A stretch of 39,362 nucleotides of DNA from an uncultured Mycoplasmatota bacterium (GTDB taxonomy: Bacteria > Bacillota_I > Bacilli_A > RF39 > UBA660): NCBI GenBank assembly GCA_947569245.1, contig CANORV010000006.1, forward strand, positions 1 to 39,362, read 5' to 3'. Positions 1 through 7,830 of this stretch are shown here, piece after piece (position 1 is the first letter of the stretch; every line of letters begins with the position of its first letter). The notes under the pieces are model-generated. The model did not search any database and was not told the origin of the DNA. It saw only the letters and a list, made by a program, of their open reading frames with translations. The translations under genes were made by a program, and so were the position numbers.

Positions 1-3
1 AAG

Positions 4-42
4 AATCAATCAAATAGATTAATAATTTCTATAAGATTGATT
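4..42. repeat. Hairpin repeat, copy A
   Basis: AATCAATC (4-11) pairs with GATTGATT (35-42). An inner ATAG (14-17) pairs with CTAT (29-32) across an AA/AA internal loop, closing an 11-base loop. A close relative with the same architecture lies at 7831-7868. The role is unknown; an RNA hairpin or a protein-binding inverted repeat are both possible. Confidence 0.55.
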
Positions 43-144
43 ATACGAGGAGCGTGAATTTTATAAATAAAACATGAAGTTATAAGAAAAGATTTTCGTA
101 AAAATTAGTGATAATATTTGTTGTTTTTTTGAAGGTTTAATAAT

Positions 145-231
145 AGATTTTGAAAAAATCTCTAAACTGTCGGAGACTAATTGAGGGTCTTAGGGATGTG
201 CCCTAACAAGAAAATGGGTGTGTAGACACCA
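145..231 (+). ncRNA. Putative structured leader RNA
   Basis: Three hairpins follow each other. AGATTTT (145-151) pairs with AAAATCT (155-161). TTAGGG (190-195) pairs with CCCTAA (201-206) over a 5-base loop. GGTGT (217-221) pairs with ACACC (226-230) over GTAG. The stretch between and around them is richer in G and C than its AT-rich surroundings, which suggests selection on structure. No poly-T tract follows the last hairpin, so it is not a simple terminator. I could not match it to a named riboswitch or RNA family. It may be a 5' leader of the following gene or an element-encoded RNA. Confidence 0.4.
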
Positions 232-303
232 TGCTTGATAGTTTTAATAGTAAAAAAGGGTAATTTCAGTAACCCCAAATTTTAAGGAAAAGGAGGAAAT
301 TTT

Positions 304-843
304 ATAGGAAAAATTTATGTAGATCCTTATAATATTCTTTGTAAGGAACTTTCATTTTCTTATCAAGAGCATTTTAAGATCATAAAAAAATTAGAGAGAA
401 ACTCTAAATGGTATAATGCATTTCGATATCGAAAGTCAACAGTAGATGGATCTACCATTACTTCGGTATCAGTAGAATGTTTGATTTGGTTTAAAGAAGT
501 AGAATTAAAAAAAGGAAATCCTAAAGATTTAAAAATTAAATTTCTTGAAAGTTATATTAAAGTGTTGGAAGATTATTTAAAAATTCCACATGAACAAATG
601 GAATATTGTGATTTACCTCTAAAATATTTAAGAACTCATTTTAACAAAACAAAAAATGCTATAGGAGTAGCAACCTATAGAATGCAAAAACATTTTCCTT
701 ATCCACTTAAATATATTAAGTATGGAAAAGTCTATGTTTCTGCTATTGGTGTTAAATGGCTAAATGAAAAGTATTTTAGAACAAAGTATATTGAGTATTT
801 AGAAGATTATAAAGACTCGTTAGAAAGTAGAATTTCTAATTAG
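304..843 (+). CDS. Unknown integrative-element protein, ATA start
   Basis: The frame is open from 286 to the TAA at 841-843. The only well-placed start is an ATA at 304-306, 7 bases after a perfect AGGAGG (291-296); no ATG, GTG or TTG occurs in frame until TTG at 481, which has no ribosome site and would drop 59 well-formed residues. The product would be 179 residues, charged and soluble, with no signal peptide or membrane segment. The C-terminal third (residues about 115-175) has the look of a small winged-helix or excisionase-type DNA-binding domain: a helix, a short basic beta hairpin (YIKYGKVYVSAIGV), then a long helix ending in YLEDYKDSLESR. That reading is a guess from pattern. It sits upstream of a serine recombinase inside a mobile element, so a role in control of excision or transfer is possible. 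I do not recognise the family. Confidence 0.6.
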   Translation: MGKIYVDPYNILCKELSFSYQEHFKIIKKLERNSKWYNAFRYRKSTVDGSTITSVSVECLIWFKEVELKKGNPKDLKIKFLESYIKVLEDYLKIPHEQMEYCDLPLKYLRTHFNKTKNAIGVATYRMQKHFPYPLKYIKYGKVYVSAIGVKWLNEKYFRTKYIEYLEDYKDSLESRISN

Positions 844-905
844 TCTTTTTTTAATGTAATTAGTCTTGTGTCTTAAAAATATAATTTAGAGAGGGAGCTG
901 TTTAT

Positions 906-1022
906 ATGCATTTAATGGTTGAGAATTACAATAAAGATGGAAAAAAAATTGAACCGAAAGAAATAATTTTAAATTATCCTTTAATATATACATTATTAAA
1001 AAAGTATTTAAAAGAGGTGTGA
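906..1022 (+). CDS. Small 38-residue ORF in integrative element
   Basis: An ATG at 906 follows a GGGAG ribosome site (893-897) at 8 bases. The frame runs 38 codons to TGA (1020-1022). The peptide starts MHLMVENYNKDGKKIEPKEI and ends in a short basic-hydrophobic helix (LLKKYLKEV). It sits 62 bases after the unknown gene at 304-843 and about 100 bases before the recombinase start, the usual place for small accessory genes of such elements. It may be a recombination directionality factor or simply a small hypothetical; nothing in the sequence settles this. Confidence 0.5.
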   Translation: MHLMVENYNKDGKKIEPKEIILNYPLIYTLLKKYLKEV

Positions 1023-1040
1023 AAATAAAAACTTTAAGCA

Positions 1041-1069
1041 TTTCATTTTTTGTATAAAAATGGTATTAT
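1041..1069 (+). promoter_or_regulatory. Likely recombinase promoter
   Basis: TGG-TATTAT (1061-1069) is an extended -10 element. A weak -35 candidate TTTCAT (1041-1046) lies 17 bases upstream. It precedes the recombinase ribosome site by about 40 bases. Confidence 0.4.
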
Positions 1070-1123
1070 GTAGTTGCAAGTTTTTTTACAAAAAATGCTT
1101 TTATAAAAGAAGGAGGAAAAAAT

Positions 1124-2500
1124 ATTAATACTATAAAAGCAGAAGTAAAAAAAATTAAAGCTCTTTATGTTCGTGTATCAACAGATGCTCAAGTTGATGG
1201 ATATTCAATAGAAGCTCAAATAGAATCATTAGAAGGTTACTTGAAAAGTCAAGGATGGTCCGATTATGAATTATATGCTGATCCAGGATTTAGTGGTAAG
1301 AACTTAGAAAGACCTGCAATTGGGAAGTTAATAAAAGACTGTGAAGATGGAAAAATTGATACGGTTTTAGTTTTCAAACTAGATAGACTATCTCGTAGTC
1401 AAAAAGACACTTTATATTTAATTGAAGAAGTATTTAATAATAATGAAGTGGGTTTTATCTCTGTTAGAGAAAGTTTTGATACGACTACTCCGTTTGGTAA
1501 GGCAATGATTGGGATTCTTTCAGTATTTGCTCAATTAGAAAGAGAAACTATTTTAGAGCGTACTAGAATTGGGCTTAAAAAACGAGCTGAAAATGGTTAT
1601 TGGCGAGGTGGAGGAAAAACTCCTTTTGCTTATGATTACGATAAAGAAGCAGGTATGCTTGTTATCAATGAGGAAAGAAAAGTCATCTTTGATTTAATGA
1701 AAACATTAAGACTTCAAGGATATAGTTATAATGAACTTTCTAAAATAACTGGATATGATGAATCGTGGATTCAAGGTATATTAAGTTCTAAAACTAATTT
1801 AGGGAAGATTCCATTTAAAGGTGAACTTTATGATGGTAAACATGAAGCCATAATTAGCGAAGAAGAATACAAACAATTACAGGAGGTAGAAAAACAAAGA
1901 AGTAAAAATCAACATGCAAGTCATTATCTTTTATCAGGCAAAATATATTGTGGTAATTGTGGAGCAAAGTATCGTTATCAAAAATGGGGACAAAGAATTA
2001 TTTGTTATTGCTACTCTCAACAAAAGAGTAAACCAAAATTAATCAAAGATCCGAATTGTAATAATATAAGACTTGATAGTTTTGAAATTGAGGATAACTT
2101 CTTAGAACAATTATTTGCCATGTCTTTAAATGAAGAGTTATTTAGGAGTACTTTTGATTTATCTAAAACAAATCTTGTTGATGAACTTAATATAAGGCTA
2201 GATAAGACACAGAAAAAAATTGAAAACTTAATTCAGTTACTTTCAGATAATATAGCAAATGAAGAAATAAAATGCGAACTTGCTAAATTAACAAGTGAAA
2301 AGTCTGATATAAAAAAAGAGCTAGAAAATATAAAAGAAAAAGAAAGAGCAACCAAAACTTATGATAAAATTAAAAATCTAGAAAGTGTTTGGACGGGCAT
2401 GGAATTTAAAGAAAAACGAAATATAGTTGAACAATTACTAGATAAAATAGTTGTAGATGGGAAGACTTTAAAAATTTATTGGAATGTTAGTGAAAGCTAA
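1124..2500 (+). CDS. Large serine recombinase (integrase), ATT start
   Basis: Site-specific DNA recombinase that would integrate and excise the element. The N-terminal resolvase domain begins ALYVRVSTDAQ, with the catalytic Ser at about residue 19 when counted from ATT at 1124, and carries KLDRLSRSQKD further on. A recombinase domain follows (about residues 165-290), then a zinc ribbon (CGNCG near 275, with a second Cys-rich stretch ending DPNC) and a C-terminal coiled coil. The 458-residue length fits the TP901-1/TndX class. The only downstream conventional start, TTG at 1241, would delete the catalytic Ser, and no ATG, GTG or TTG occurs in frame before it. ATT at 1124 lies 7 bases after a perfect AGGAGG (1111-1116), so translation must start at a non-canonical codon, or the gene is silenced by loss of its ATG. 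The gene ends about 40 bases before the element junction, the usual place for such an integrase. Confidence 0.9.
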   Translation: MNTIKAEVKKIKALYVRVSTDAQVDGYSIEAQIESLEGYLKSQGWSDYELYADPGFSGKNLERPAIGKLIKDCEDGKIDTVLVFKLDRLSRSQKDTLYLIEEVFNNNEVGFISVRESFDTTTPFGKAMIGILSVFAQLERETILERTRIGLKKRAENGYWRGGGKTPFAYDYDKEAGMLVINEERKVIFDLMKTLRLQGYSYNELSKITGYDESWIQGILSSKTNLGKIPFKGELYDGKHEAIISEEEYKQLQEVEKQRSKNQHASHYLLSGKIYCGNCGAKYRYQKWGQRIICYCYSQQKSKPKLIKDPNCNNIRLDSFEIEDNFLEQLFAMSLNEELFRSTFDLSKTNLVDELNIRLDKTQKKIENLIQLLSDNIANEEIKCELAKLTSEKSDIKKELENIKEKERATKTYDKIKNLESVWTGMEFKEKRNIVEQLLDKIVVDGKTLKIYWNVSES

Positions 2501-2530
2501 CATAAAAAATATAAAGTTTTCTCTACATAT

Positions 2531-2552
2531 GTCTTAGCTCCCAATTAAAGAC
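2531..2552. other. Probable right attachment junction (attR)
   Basis: The permease reading frame on the minus strand follows its family until SMSLIG and then ends at once in S-stop (TAA at 2536-2534), where relatives continue for about 45 residues. The change therefore marks the element/chromosome junction near 2538-2545, just after the recombinase gene. GTCTT (2531-2535) and AAGAC (2548-2552) form an imperfect inverted repeat around it, as serine-integrase sites often do. The left junction lies outside the window, so the core dinucleotide cannot be fixed. Confidence 0.65.
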
Positions 2553-3160
2553 ATACTAATATTAATTTTCAAACTATTAATTATATTTGTGATATTAGCA
2601 GGAATAATAAGTTTTAAATATATTTGAATTTTTGATGCCTTTAAACTTTTCATAAGTGTTAAAAAACCTTTGTCAGTTGCAATGAAGCCATTATATATAT
2701 TTATTATTGTAACTATTAAAGAAATCATAAGAGCCATAAAAATAATTGAATTAGTGTTAGCTCCAACCCAGATAATAATTAATGGACCAAGAGCAACCTT
2801 AGGTAAAGAATTAAGTATTGTTAAATATGGATCAAAAACTTTAGCCAGAAACTTATTCCACCAAAGAAGTGTAGCAATTAAAATTCCTAAAATAGTGGCA
2901 ATTAGAAAGCTAATTAATGTTTCATTAAAAGTAACAATAATATGTGAAAATAAATCATTAGCTTTGAATAAATTTAAAAATGTTTCAAAAACTTTACTAG
3001 GAGATGAAGTTAAAAAAGTATTAATTAACTCAAAACGTGCACCAAGCTCCCATAATCCAAAGAAAAAAATTAATATAAAAATTTGTACTAATATAACAAG
3101 GAGTCTCTCCCTTTTTTTCTTTTTCATAAACAAAATATGTTCGTTACTATAAGTGGACAT
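2534..3160 (-). pseudogene. ABC importer permease, truncated by integration
   Basis: Inner-membrane permease of the BPD_transp_1 family, SsuC/TauC/ThiX type, partner of the two genes upstream on the same strand. It starts at ATG 3160 behind GGAGGG and overlaps the end of the ATPase gene by 14 bases. The first hydrophobic segment is residues 20-45, followed by the usual core helices and an EAA-type loop (LKASKIQIYLKLIIPANI) near residues 172-190. Only 208 residues remain, against about 250 in the family. The frame stops right after SMSLIG, so the last helices, which normally begin with a V-[IM]-x-E stretch, are missing. The lost 3' end should lie at the other end of the integrative element. 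The importer is probably inactive while the element is in place, unless the new C-terminus is tolerated. Confidence 0.85.
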
Positions 3161-3899
3161 CCAAATCCCTCCAAATCTTATCGTAATAATTGTTAAATTC
3201 TGGACACTTGCGATTATTAATAGGAGTTGACTTATTAGTAAGATTTACTTTATAAATTTTTTTTACAACTGAAGGTCTTTTTGTTAAAACAATGATTCTA
3301 TCTGACATAGTTATTGCTTCAGATAAATTATGAGTTACCATAATTGCTGTTTTTCCCTCTCGTTTTATAATTTTATACACATCATCAGCAAGCACAGATC
3401 TAGTTTGAAAATCAAGAGCAGAAAAAGCTTCATCTAAAAGAAGAATATCTGGATTAATTGCTAAAGTCCTAATTAAAGCAACTCTTTGCTTCATACCACC
3501 AGAAAGTGAATCAGGATAACTATTAATAAAATCTTCTAAACCATAAGTTTTAAGAAGCTTAATAACCTTTTGTTTTCTTTCATCATTTAAAGTTTTATTT
3601 ATTTCAAGTCCGAGTAAGCAGTTTTCAAGTATTGTCCTCCATGGGAAAAGAAAATCAGATTGCAACATATATCCCAAAATAATATTATCTTTGTTATATT
3701 TAATATTTCCCTTTGACTTAGTATCTATAGAAGCAAGTATAGATAGAAGTGTGCTTTTACCACATCCAGAAGGTCCAACAATAGAAATAAATTCACCATC
3801 ATAAACATCAAAAGATACATCTTGTATAGCAGTTAACTCACCATTTTCATCATGATAATTCTTTTGTAAATGTTTTATTGATAATACACAAGGTTTCAT
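3147..3899 (-). CDS. ABC importer ATPase, NitT/TauT type
   Basis: Cytoplasmic ATP-hydrolysing subunit of a nitrate/sulfonate/taurine/pyrimidine-precursor type importer (COG1116-like). Walker A is GPSGCGKST (near residue 43), the Q-loop is MLQSDFLFPWRTI, the signature is LSGGMKQR, Walker B is ILLLDEAF and the switch His is in VTHN. Length (250 residues) is normal. ATG at 3899 lies one base after the TAG of the binding-protein gene, so the two are translationally coupled, and its own end overlaps the permease start. The substrate cannot be read from the ATPase. With the permease cut short, its product may have no membrane partner. Confidence 0.92.
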   Translation of the reverse strand: MKPCVLSIKHLQKNYHDENGELTAIQDVSFDVYDGEFISIVGPSGCGKSTLLSILASIDTKSKGNIKYNKDNIILGYMLQSDFLFPWRTILENCLLGLEINKTLNDERKQKVIKLLKTYGLEDFINSYPDSLSGGMKQRVALIRTLAINPDILLLDEAFSALDFQTRSVLADDVYKIIKREGKTAIMVTHNLSEAITMSDRIIVLTKRPSVVKKIYKVNLTNKSTPINNRKCPEFNNYYDKIWRDLDVHL

Positions 3900-3900
3900 G

Positions 3901-4893
3901 CTATTTACCAGTATATATCAAATCTTTGTAATCAACCATATTATCAAGTTCATTTGCAGCTTGCATTATCTCTTGCAAATGCATAAATGATTCTTCAGAA
4001 AAATTTGTTGTAGTAGGCCATGCCTCAACAGATCTATATCTTTTTATTACTCCTACTAAATCATTAAAAGAAGTATCTGGAAAGAAACTAGTAATACTTT
4101 TTGCAATTTCTTCATCACTGCTGTTATGAACAAAGTCTAATCCTTTTTGAATAGCTTTTGTAAACTTTTCAATTATTTCAGGATTTTTTTCAATATAACT
4201 ACTTCTAGCACTATAAGAAGTATAAGGAACAACTCCACCTAATTCCCCAATTGATGCAACTACATAACCAAACCCTTGATTTTCAACTTGTAGTGCATTA
4301 GGTTCAAATAATGTTACAAAGTCACCTTGACCACTTACAAAAGCTCCACTCATAGCAGCAAAAGCAACACTTGTATCAATATTTACATCCTTTACTGGAT
4401 CAATACCATTTTGTCTTAGAGCCCATTCGAATGTCATTTCAGGCATACCACCTTTTCTTCCACCAATGATACTCTTTCCTTTTAAATCTTCAAGTTTAAA
4501 ATTGTCTATTTTTTTTCTTGATACTAAGAAAGTTCCATCTTTTTGAGTAAGTTGTGCAAAAGTTTTTAAATAATCTTTTTCACCACCATTATAGACGTAA
4601 ATTGTTGCCTCACTTCCAGAAAAACCAATTTCAACATCATTAGATAAAACAGCAGCAGTTACTTTATCAGCACCAGGTGTTAAAATTAATTCAATGTTAA
4701 GACCCTCTTCCTCAAAGAATCCCTCACTTATTGCAGCATATTGAGGTGCATAAAATACTGTATGGGCAACCTCTGCAACTCTGATTTTTGTTAAATTATC
4801 ATTATCATCTTTTTTAGTGATGAAAAAACAAAAAATTAAAAAAATCAAAATTACAACTATCATTCCTAGCAATGTAAACATCTTTTTTTTCAT
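3901..4893 (-). CDS. ABC importer substrate-binding protein, NMT1/TauA-like
   Basis: Extracellular solute-binding protein of the NMT1/THI5-like and SsuA/TauA families. The mature part opens with KIRVAEVAHTVFYAPQYAAISEGFF, then GADKVTAAVLSNDVEIGF, the typical first lobe. Residues 8-28 form one hydrophobic segment (ending LIFCFFITKK). The Cys there is not in a good lipobox, so it is more likely a membrane anchor than a clear lipoprotein. Length (330) is normal. The ligand could be a thiamine-pyrimidine precursor, a sulfonate, riboflavin-like or another small molecule; no TPP riboswitch was seen upstream to support thiamine. It is first in the operon, with ribosome site AGGAGG just before the ATG. 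Confidence 0.88.
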   Translation of the reverse strand: MKKKMFTLLGMIVVILIFLIFCFFITKKDDNDNLTKIRVAEVAHTVFYAPQYAAISEGFFEEEGLNIELILTPGADKVTAAVLSNDVEIGFSGSEATIYVYNGGEKDYLKTFAQLTQKDGTFLVSRKKIDNFKLEDLKGKSIIGGRKGGMPEMTFEWALRQNGIDPVKDVNIDTSVAFAAMSGAFVSGQGDFVTLFEPNALQVENQGFGYVVASIGELGGVVPYTSYSARSSYIEKNPEIIEKFTKAIQKGLDFVHNSSDEEIAKSITSFFPDTSFNDLVGVIKRYRSVEAWPTTTNFSEESFMHLQEIMQAANELDNMVDYKDLIYTGK

Positions 4894-4918
4894 ATTTTCC
4901 TCCTTTACATTACAGTGT

Positions 4919-4924
4919 ATTATA
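4919..4924 (-). promoter_or_regulatory. -10 element of ABC importer operon
   Basis: On the minus strand a perfect TATAAT lies 26 bases upstream of the binding-protein start. No convincing -35 was seen at 16-18 bases. Confidence 0.45.
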
Positions 4925-5036
4925 TGAAGTTATAAAAAACTGGTTCTTTTAACTATTCAATTAATTAAATAAAAAATATGTCAAATATATTTAAAAAAAT
5001 AAATAAATAGAATAAAATATAAGTAAGGTGATATTT

Positions 5037-5816
5037 ATGGCATATATTAAAATAGTTACTTTAAATACTCAAAACAAATTTAATATTAAAAACTATGATG
5101 GTGGTAATAATGTAGCCAAATTTATTAAATTACTAACAGATTATGATATTGACATATTAGCAACTCAAGAATTAGTTAGACGCTATTTAAATAATATAAA
5201 AAGTAAATTAAATAATAAATATAAAGGAGTCGGAAATTATCGTTATGGAAACTTCTTTATAACTAGAAAGATAAAGTATTTAGACCGTTACAATGAATCT
5301 AATACTATATTTACAAAACATGAAATCGTTTTAGAAAAAGATATAAGACTACCATGGATTCCAAGAACAATAAAAGACTTAAAAGACGGATTAAATAAAT
5401 ATAAATCCATTACACCAAGAATAATAACAGAGGCAATAATAAAAGTAGATAACAAAAAAATAAGAATATTAAACACTCATCTAGATAAAAGAATAGAAAA
5501 TGTAAAAAAAAGACAATTAAAAAAGATAATTAAAGAGATAAAAAAGAAAAATATGCCAACCGTTATTACTGGAGATTTTAATCTTGGAATAGACGACAAA
5601 TTAATGAAAGAGTTTATGAAAGAATTAGAAATATTAAAAATAACAAGAGTTCCTTATAACAATAAGACATTTAAACGTTCAAAAAATGATATTGCTATAG
5701 ACCACATATTTATATCAAAAGATTTTAAATTAAAAAAATTTGGAATAATAGATTACAAATATTTTGCTGATTTTAGTGATCACTATCCCCTTTATGCCGA
5801 AGTAGAACTACTTTGA
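5037..5816 (+). CDS. Endonuclease/exonuclease/phosphatase family protein
   Basis: Metal-dependent phosphodiesterase or phosphatase of the EEP fold (exonuclease III / DNase I / sphingomyelinase family). Motifs come in the family order: TLNTQN (metal-binding Asn), ATQELVRR (catalytic Glu), LNTHLDK, TGDFNLG (Asp and Asn), AIDHIFIS and SDHYPLY (catalytic Asp-His). ATG at 5037 is chosen because AAGGTGA lies 6 bases upstream; a GTG at 5028 overlaps that ribosome site. There is no signal peptide, so it acts in the cytoplasm. Its 259 residues are the size of the bare catalytic domain. The substrate (DNA, nucleotide or phospholipid) cannot be told. It is a single-gene unit, divergent from the importer operon. 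Confidence 0.85.
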   Translation: MAYIKIVTLNTQNKFNIKNYDGGNNVAKFIKLLTDYDIDILATQELVRRYLNNIKSKLNNKYKGVGNYRYGNFFITRKIKYLDRYNESNTIFTKHEIVLEKDIRLPWIPRTIKDLKDGLNKYKSITPRIITEAIIKVDNKKIRILNTHLDKRIENVKKRQLKKIIKEIKKKNMPTVITGDFNLGIDDKLMKEFMKELEILKITRVPYNNKTFKRSKNDIAIDHIFISKDFKLKKFGIIDYKYFADFSDHYPLYAEVELL

Positions 5817-5841
5817 CATTTTTTTATTTTATGCTTATACT
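5813..5841 (+). promoter_or_regulatory. glmS promoter
   Basis: TTGACA (5813-5818) and TATACT (5836-5841) are separated by 17 bases, close to the sigma-A consensus. The -35 overlaps the stop codon of the preceding gene. Transcription should start near 5848, which gives glmS an untranslated leader of about 183 bases. Confidence 0.75.
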
Positions 5842-5847
5842 AATATT

Positions 5848-6030
5848 GTAAGTTATAGAAAATAAAAAGGAAAATCTATTACTAAAGTCAAATTAATACA
5901 ATAAAAAAATAGTAGTTGTAAGTAGATAATATACACTACTACGGATGTTGTGTATTCGATAAATTATTTAAAAGTCATAAAAATTATGACGAAGATAGTT
6001 AAACACAAATAAAAATAAAGGAGTACTTAT
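5848..6030 (+). promoter_or_regulatory. Structured 5' leader of glmS
   Basis: The leader contains a bulged hairpin (5910-5919 with 5933-5941, stem TAGTAGT/ACTACTA plus GT/AC), then a perfect 7-bp hairpin GTCATAA-AAA-TTATGAC (5974-5990). The second is enclosed by a 6-bp outer stem, TTGTGT (5948-5953) with ACACAA (6003-6008), just before the AAAGGAG ribosome site. I do not see the conserved core of the glmS ribozyme. A different regulatory RNA or a binding site for a regulator is possible. Confidence 0.4.
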
Positions 6031-7803
6031 ATGTGTGGTATTGTAGGATACATTGGAAAAAAAGAAAAGATAACTAAGATAATTAGTTGTTTAGAAAATT
6101 TAGAATATAGGGGTTATGATTCATCTGGCATAGCATATCTTGATGATGGAAAAATTAATATTATAAAAAAAACAGGAAGAATAAAAAATTTAAAAGATTT
6201 CATAAGTGATACTGAAACCTCTTTAGCAATAACACATACTAGATGGGCAACTCATGGGCAAGCAAATGATATTAATGCTCACCCACATAGTGTTGGAAAA
6301 ATAACTATTGTTCATAATGGAATAATTGAAAATTATCAAGAATTAAAAAATAAATTACAAGAGTTAGGAATTATTTTTAAAACAGAAACTGATACAGAAG
6401 TAGCAGCAGCATTATTAAATAAATTATATAATGATAAAAATGATATTCTAAAAGCTATATTAGCTTTTGAAAAAATAGCTAGAGGCAGTTATGCAATTGC
6501 TATAATTGTAGAAGGTAATAATAATCTTTATGTAGTAAAAAAAGATAGTCCTTTAATTATCGGATTAAAAAATGATGGATATTATATTGCTAGTGATGTT
6601 CCAGCTATTTTAAAAGAAACAAATCGTTATATCACTTTAGAAGATTATGAATTTGCTGAAATAAAGGAAGAAAAATTAACAATTTACAATAACAAGATGG
6701 AAATAGTTAATTATGAAGTAAAAGCATTTGAAAGTGGAGTAGAACAAATTGACAAAGGAAATTACGAACATTTTATGTTAAAAGAAATAAATGAAGAAGA
6801 TACTGTTATCAAAAACACATTCAATTACTACTTCGAACACTTTGATGAAATAATCGATATAACAAAATATAAAAATATAGAGATAATTGCCTGTGGAAGT
6901 GCATATAATGTTGGATTAATTGGTAAAAATCTAATTGAAGAAAATTTAGATATTAAAACAGATGTTTATTTAGCAAGTGAATATCGATATCAAAAACAAT
7001 TTACCGAAAAAGAAACATTAGTTATAGCAATATCTCAATCAGGTGAAACAGCTGATACACTAGCAGCCATAAAAATAGCTAATAAGAAGGCAACAACTTT
7101 AAGTATAGTTAATGTTATAGACTCATCAATTGCAAGAGAGAGTAAACAAGTTTTATATACTAAGGCAGGAATAGAAATAGCAGTTGCAACTACCAAAGCA
7201 TATATTTCTCAATTAGTCGTACTAACTATGTTAGTGATAAAAGGTCTAAAAGTAAAAGAACAGTTAAATGATGAAAAAAGCTTGCTTAGTGAAATAGAAA
7301 ATCTTCCAAAATTAGTTAGAAATCTAATTGAAAAAGATGATTATAAAAAAATAGCAGAGAAAATATATAAAAGTAATGACATGTATTTCATTGGACGAGG
7401 AATAGATGCAAGTATTGCAAGAGAGGCATCATTAAAAATGAAAGAGGTTTCATATGTACATAGTGAATATTATGCTGCTGGAGAATTAAAACATGGAACT
7501 ATTTCCTTAATAGAAGAAAAAACACCAGTTATTGGTATCATCAGTGATATAAACATTTTACCAAAGACCATGAGTAATATTAAAGAAACTGCTTCTCGTG
7601 GTGCCAATATTATTATTGTAACATCAGAAGATATAAGTAAGGAAAACTATAAGTATGTAATTAATATCTCAAAGGTAAACAAATTACTACAGCCAATTCT
7701 TTTAGTAATCCCCTTTCAATTATTGGCATATGAAACAGCTAAATTACGTGGATGTAGCATAGATAAACCAAGAAACTTAGCAAAAAGTGTAACAGTGGAG
7801 TAA
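6031..7803 (+). CDS. glmS: Glutamine--fructose-6-phosphate aminotransferase
   Basis: Makes glucosamine-6-phosphate from fructose-6-phosphate and glutamine, the first step towards UDP-GlcNAc for peptidoglycan. The N-terminal class II glutaminase domain starts MCGIVGYIG with Cys2 as nucleophile and has THTRWATHG and NGIIENYQEL. Two SIS domains follow: ACGSAYNVG and ISQSGETADT in the first, FIGRGIDASIAREASLKMKE in the second. It ends KSVTVE, the typical C-terminus. At 590 residues it is complete. The start is fixed by the need for Cys2 and by an AAAGGAG site. It is transcribed from its own promoter through a long hairpin-bearing leader. Confidence 0.97.
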   Translation: MCGIVGYIGKKEKITKIISCLENLEYRGYDSSGIAYLDDGKINIIKKTGRIKNLKDFISDTETSLAITHTRWATHGQANDINAHPHSVGKITIVHNGIIENYQELKNKLQELGIIFKTETDTEVAAALLNKLYNDKNDILKAILAFEKIARGSYAIAIIVEGNNNLYVVKKDSPLIIGLKNDGYYIASDVPAILKETNRYITLEDYEFAEIKEEKLTIYNNKMEIVNYEVKAFESGVEQIDKGNYEHFMLKEINEEDTVIKNTFNYYFEHFDEIIDITKYKNIEIIACGSAYNVGLIGKNLIEENLDIKTDVYLASEYRYQKQFTEKETLVIAISQSGETADTLAAIKIANKKATTLSIVNVIDSSIARESKQVLYTKAGIEIAVATTKAYISQLVVLTMLVIKGLKVKEQLNDEKSLLSEIENLPKLVRNLIEKDDYKKIAEKIYKSNDMYFIGRGIDASIAREASLKMKEVSYVHSEYYAAGELKHGTISLIEEKTPVIGIISDINILPKTMSNIKETASRGANIIIVTSEDISKENYKYVINISKVNKLLQPILLVIPFQLLAYETAKLRGCSIDKPRNLAKSVTVE

Positions 7804-7830
7804 AAATAAAATTAAAAATATAAAGAGAGG

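Larger units (their letters stand above)
1..303 (+). other. Gene-poor leader inside integrative element
   Basis: No complete gene is visible here. Frame 1 is open from base 1 to a TGA at 55-57 and could be the last 18 codons of a gene cut by the window edge, but nothing recognisable is encoded and a hairpin overlaps it. The stretch holds one long inverted repeat (4-42), three short hairpins (145-231) and the strong AGGAGG ribosome site (291-296) of the next gene. It lies inside the element whose right end is near 2540. Confidence 0.6.

Noticed and set aside
1-303. Group I intron core in the GUCGGAGACUAAUUG stretch
   Set aside because: It has a passing likeness to one conserved segment only; the other core segments were not found.
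2670-3152. 160-codon plus-strand ORF opposite the permease
   Set aside because: It is antisense to the clear permease fragment, has no family features and no ribosome site.
4894-5036. TPP riboswitch upstream of the NMT1/THI5-like importer
   Set aside because: The 140-base gap shows no THI-box core and is too short for one plus a promoter; thiamine specificity is not supported.
5288-5476. 62-codon minus-strand ORF inside the EEP-family gene
   Set aside because: It is antisense to catalytic-domain coding sequence with full motif conservation on the plus strand.
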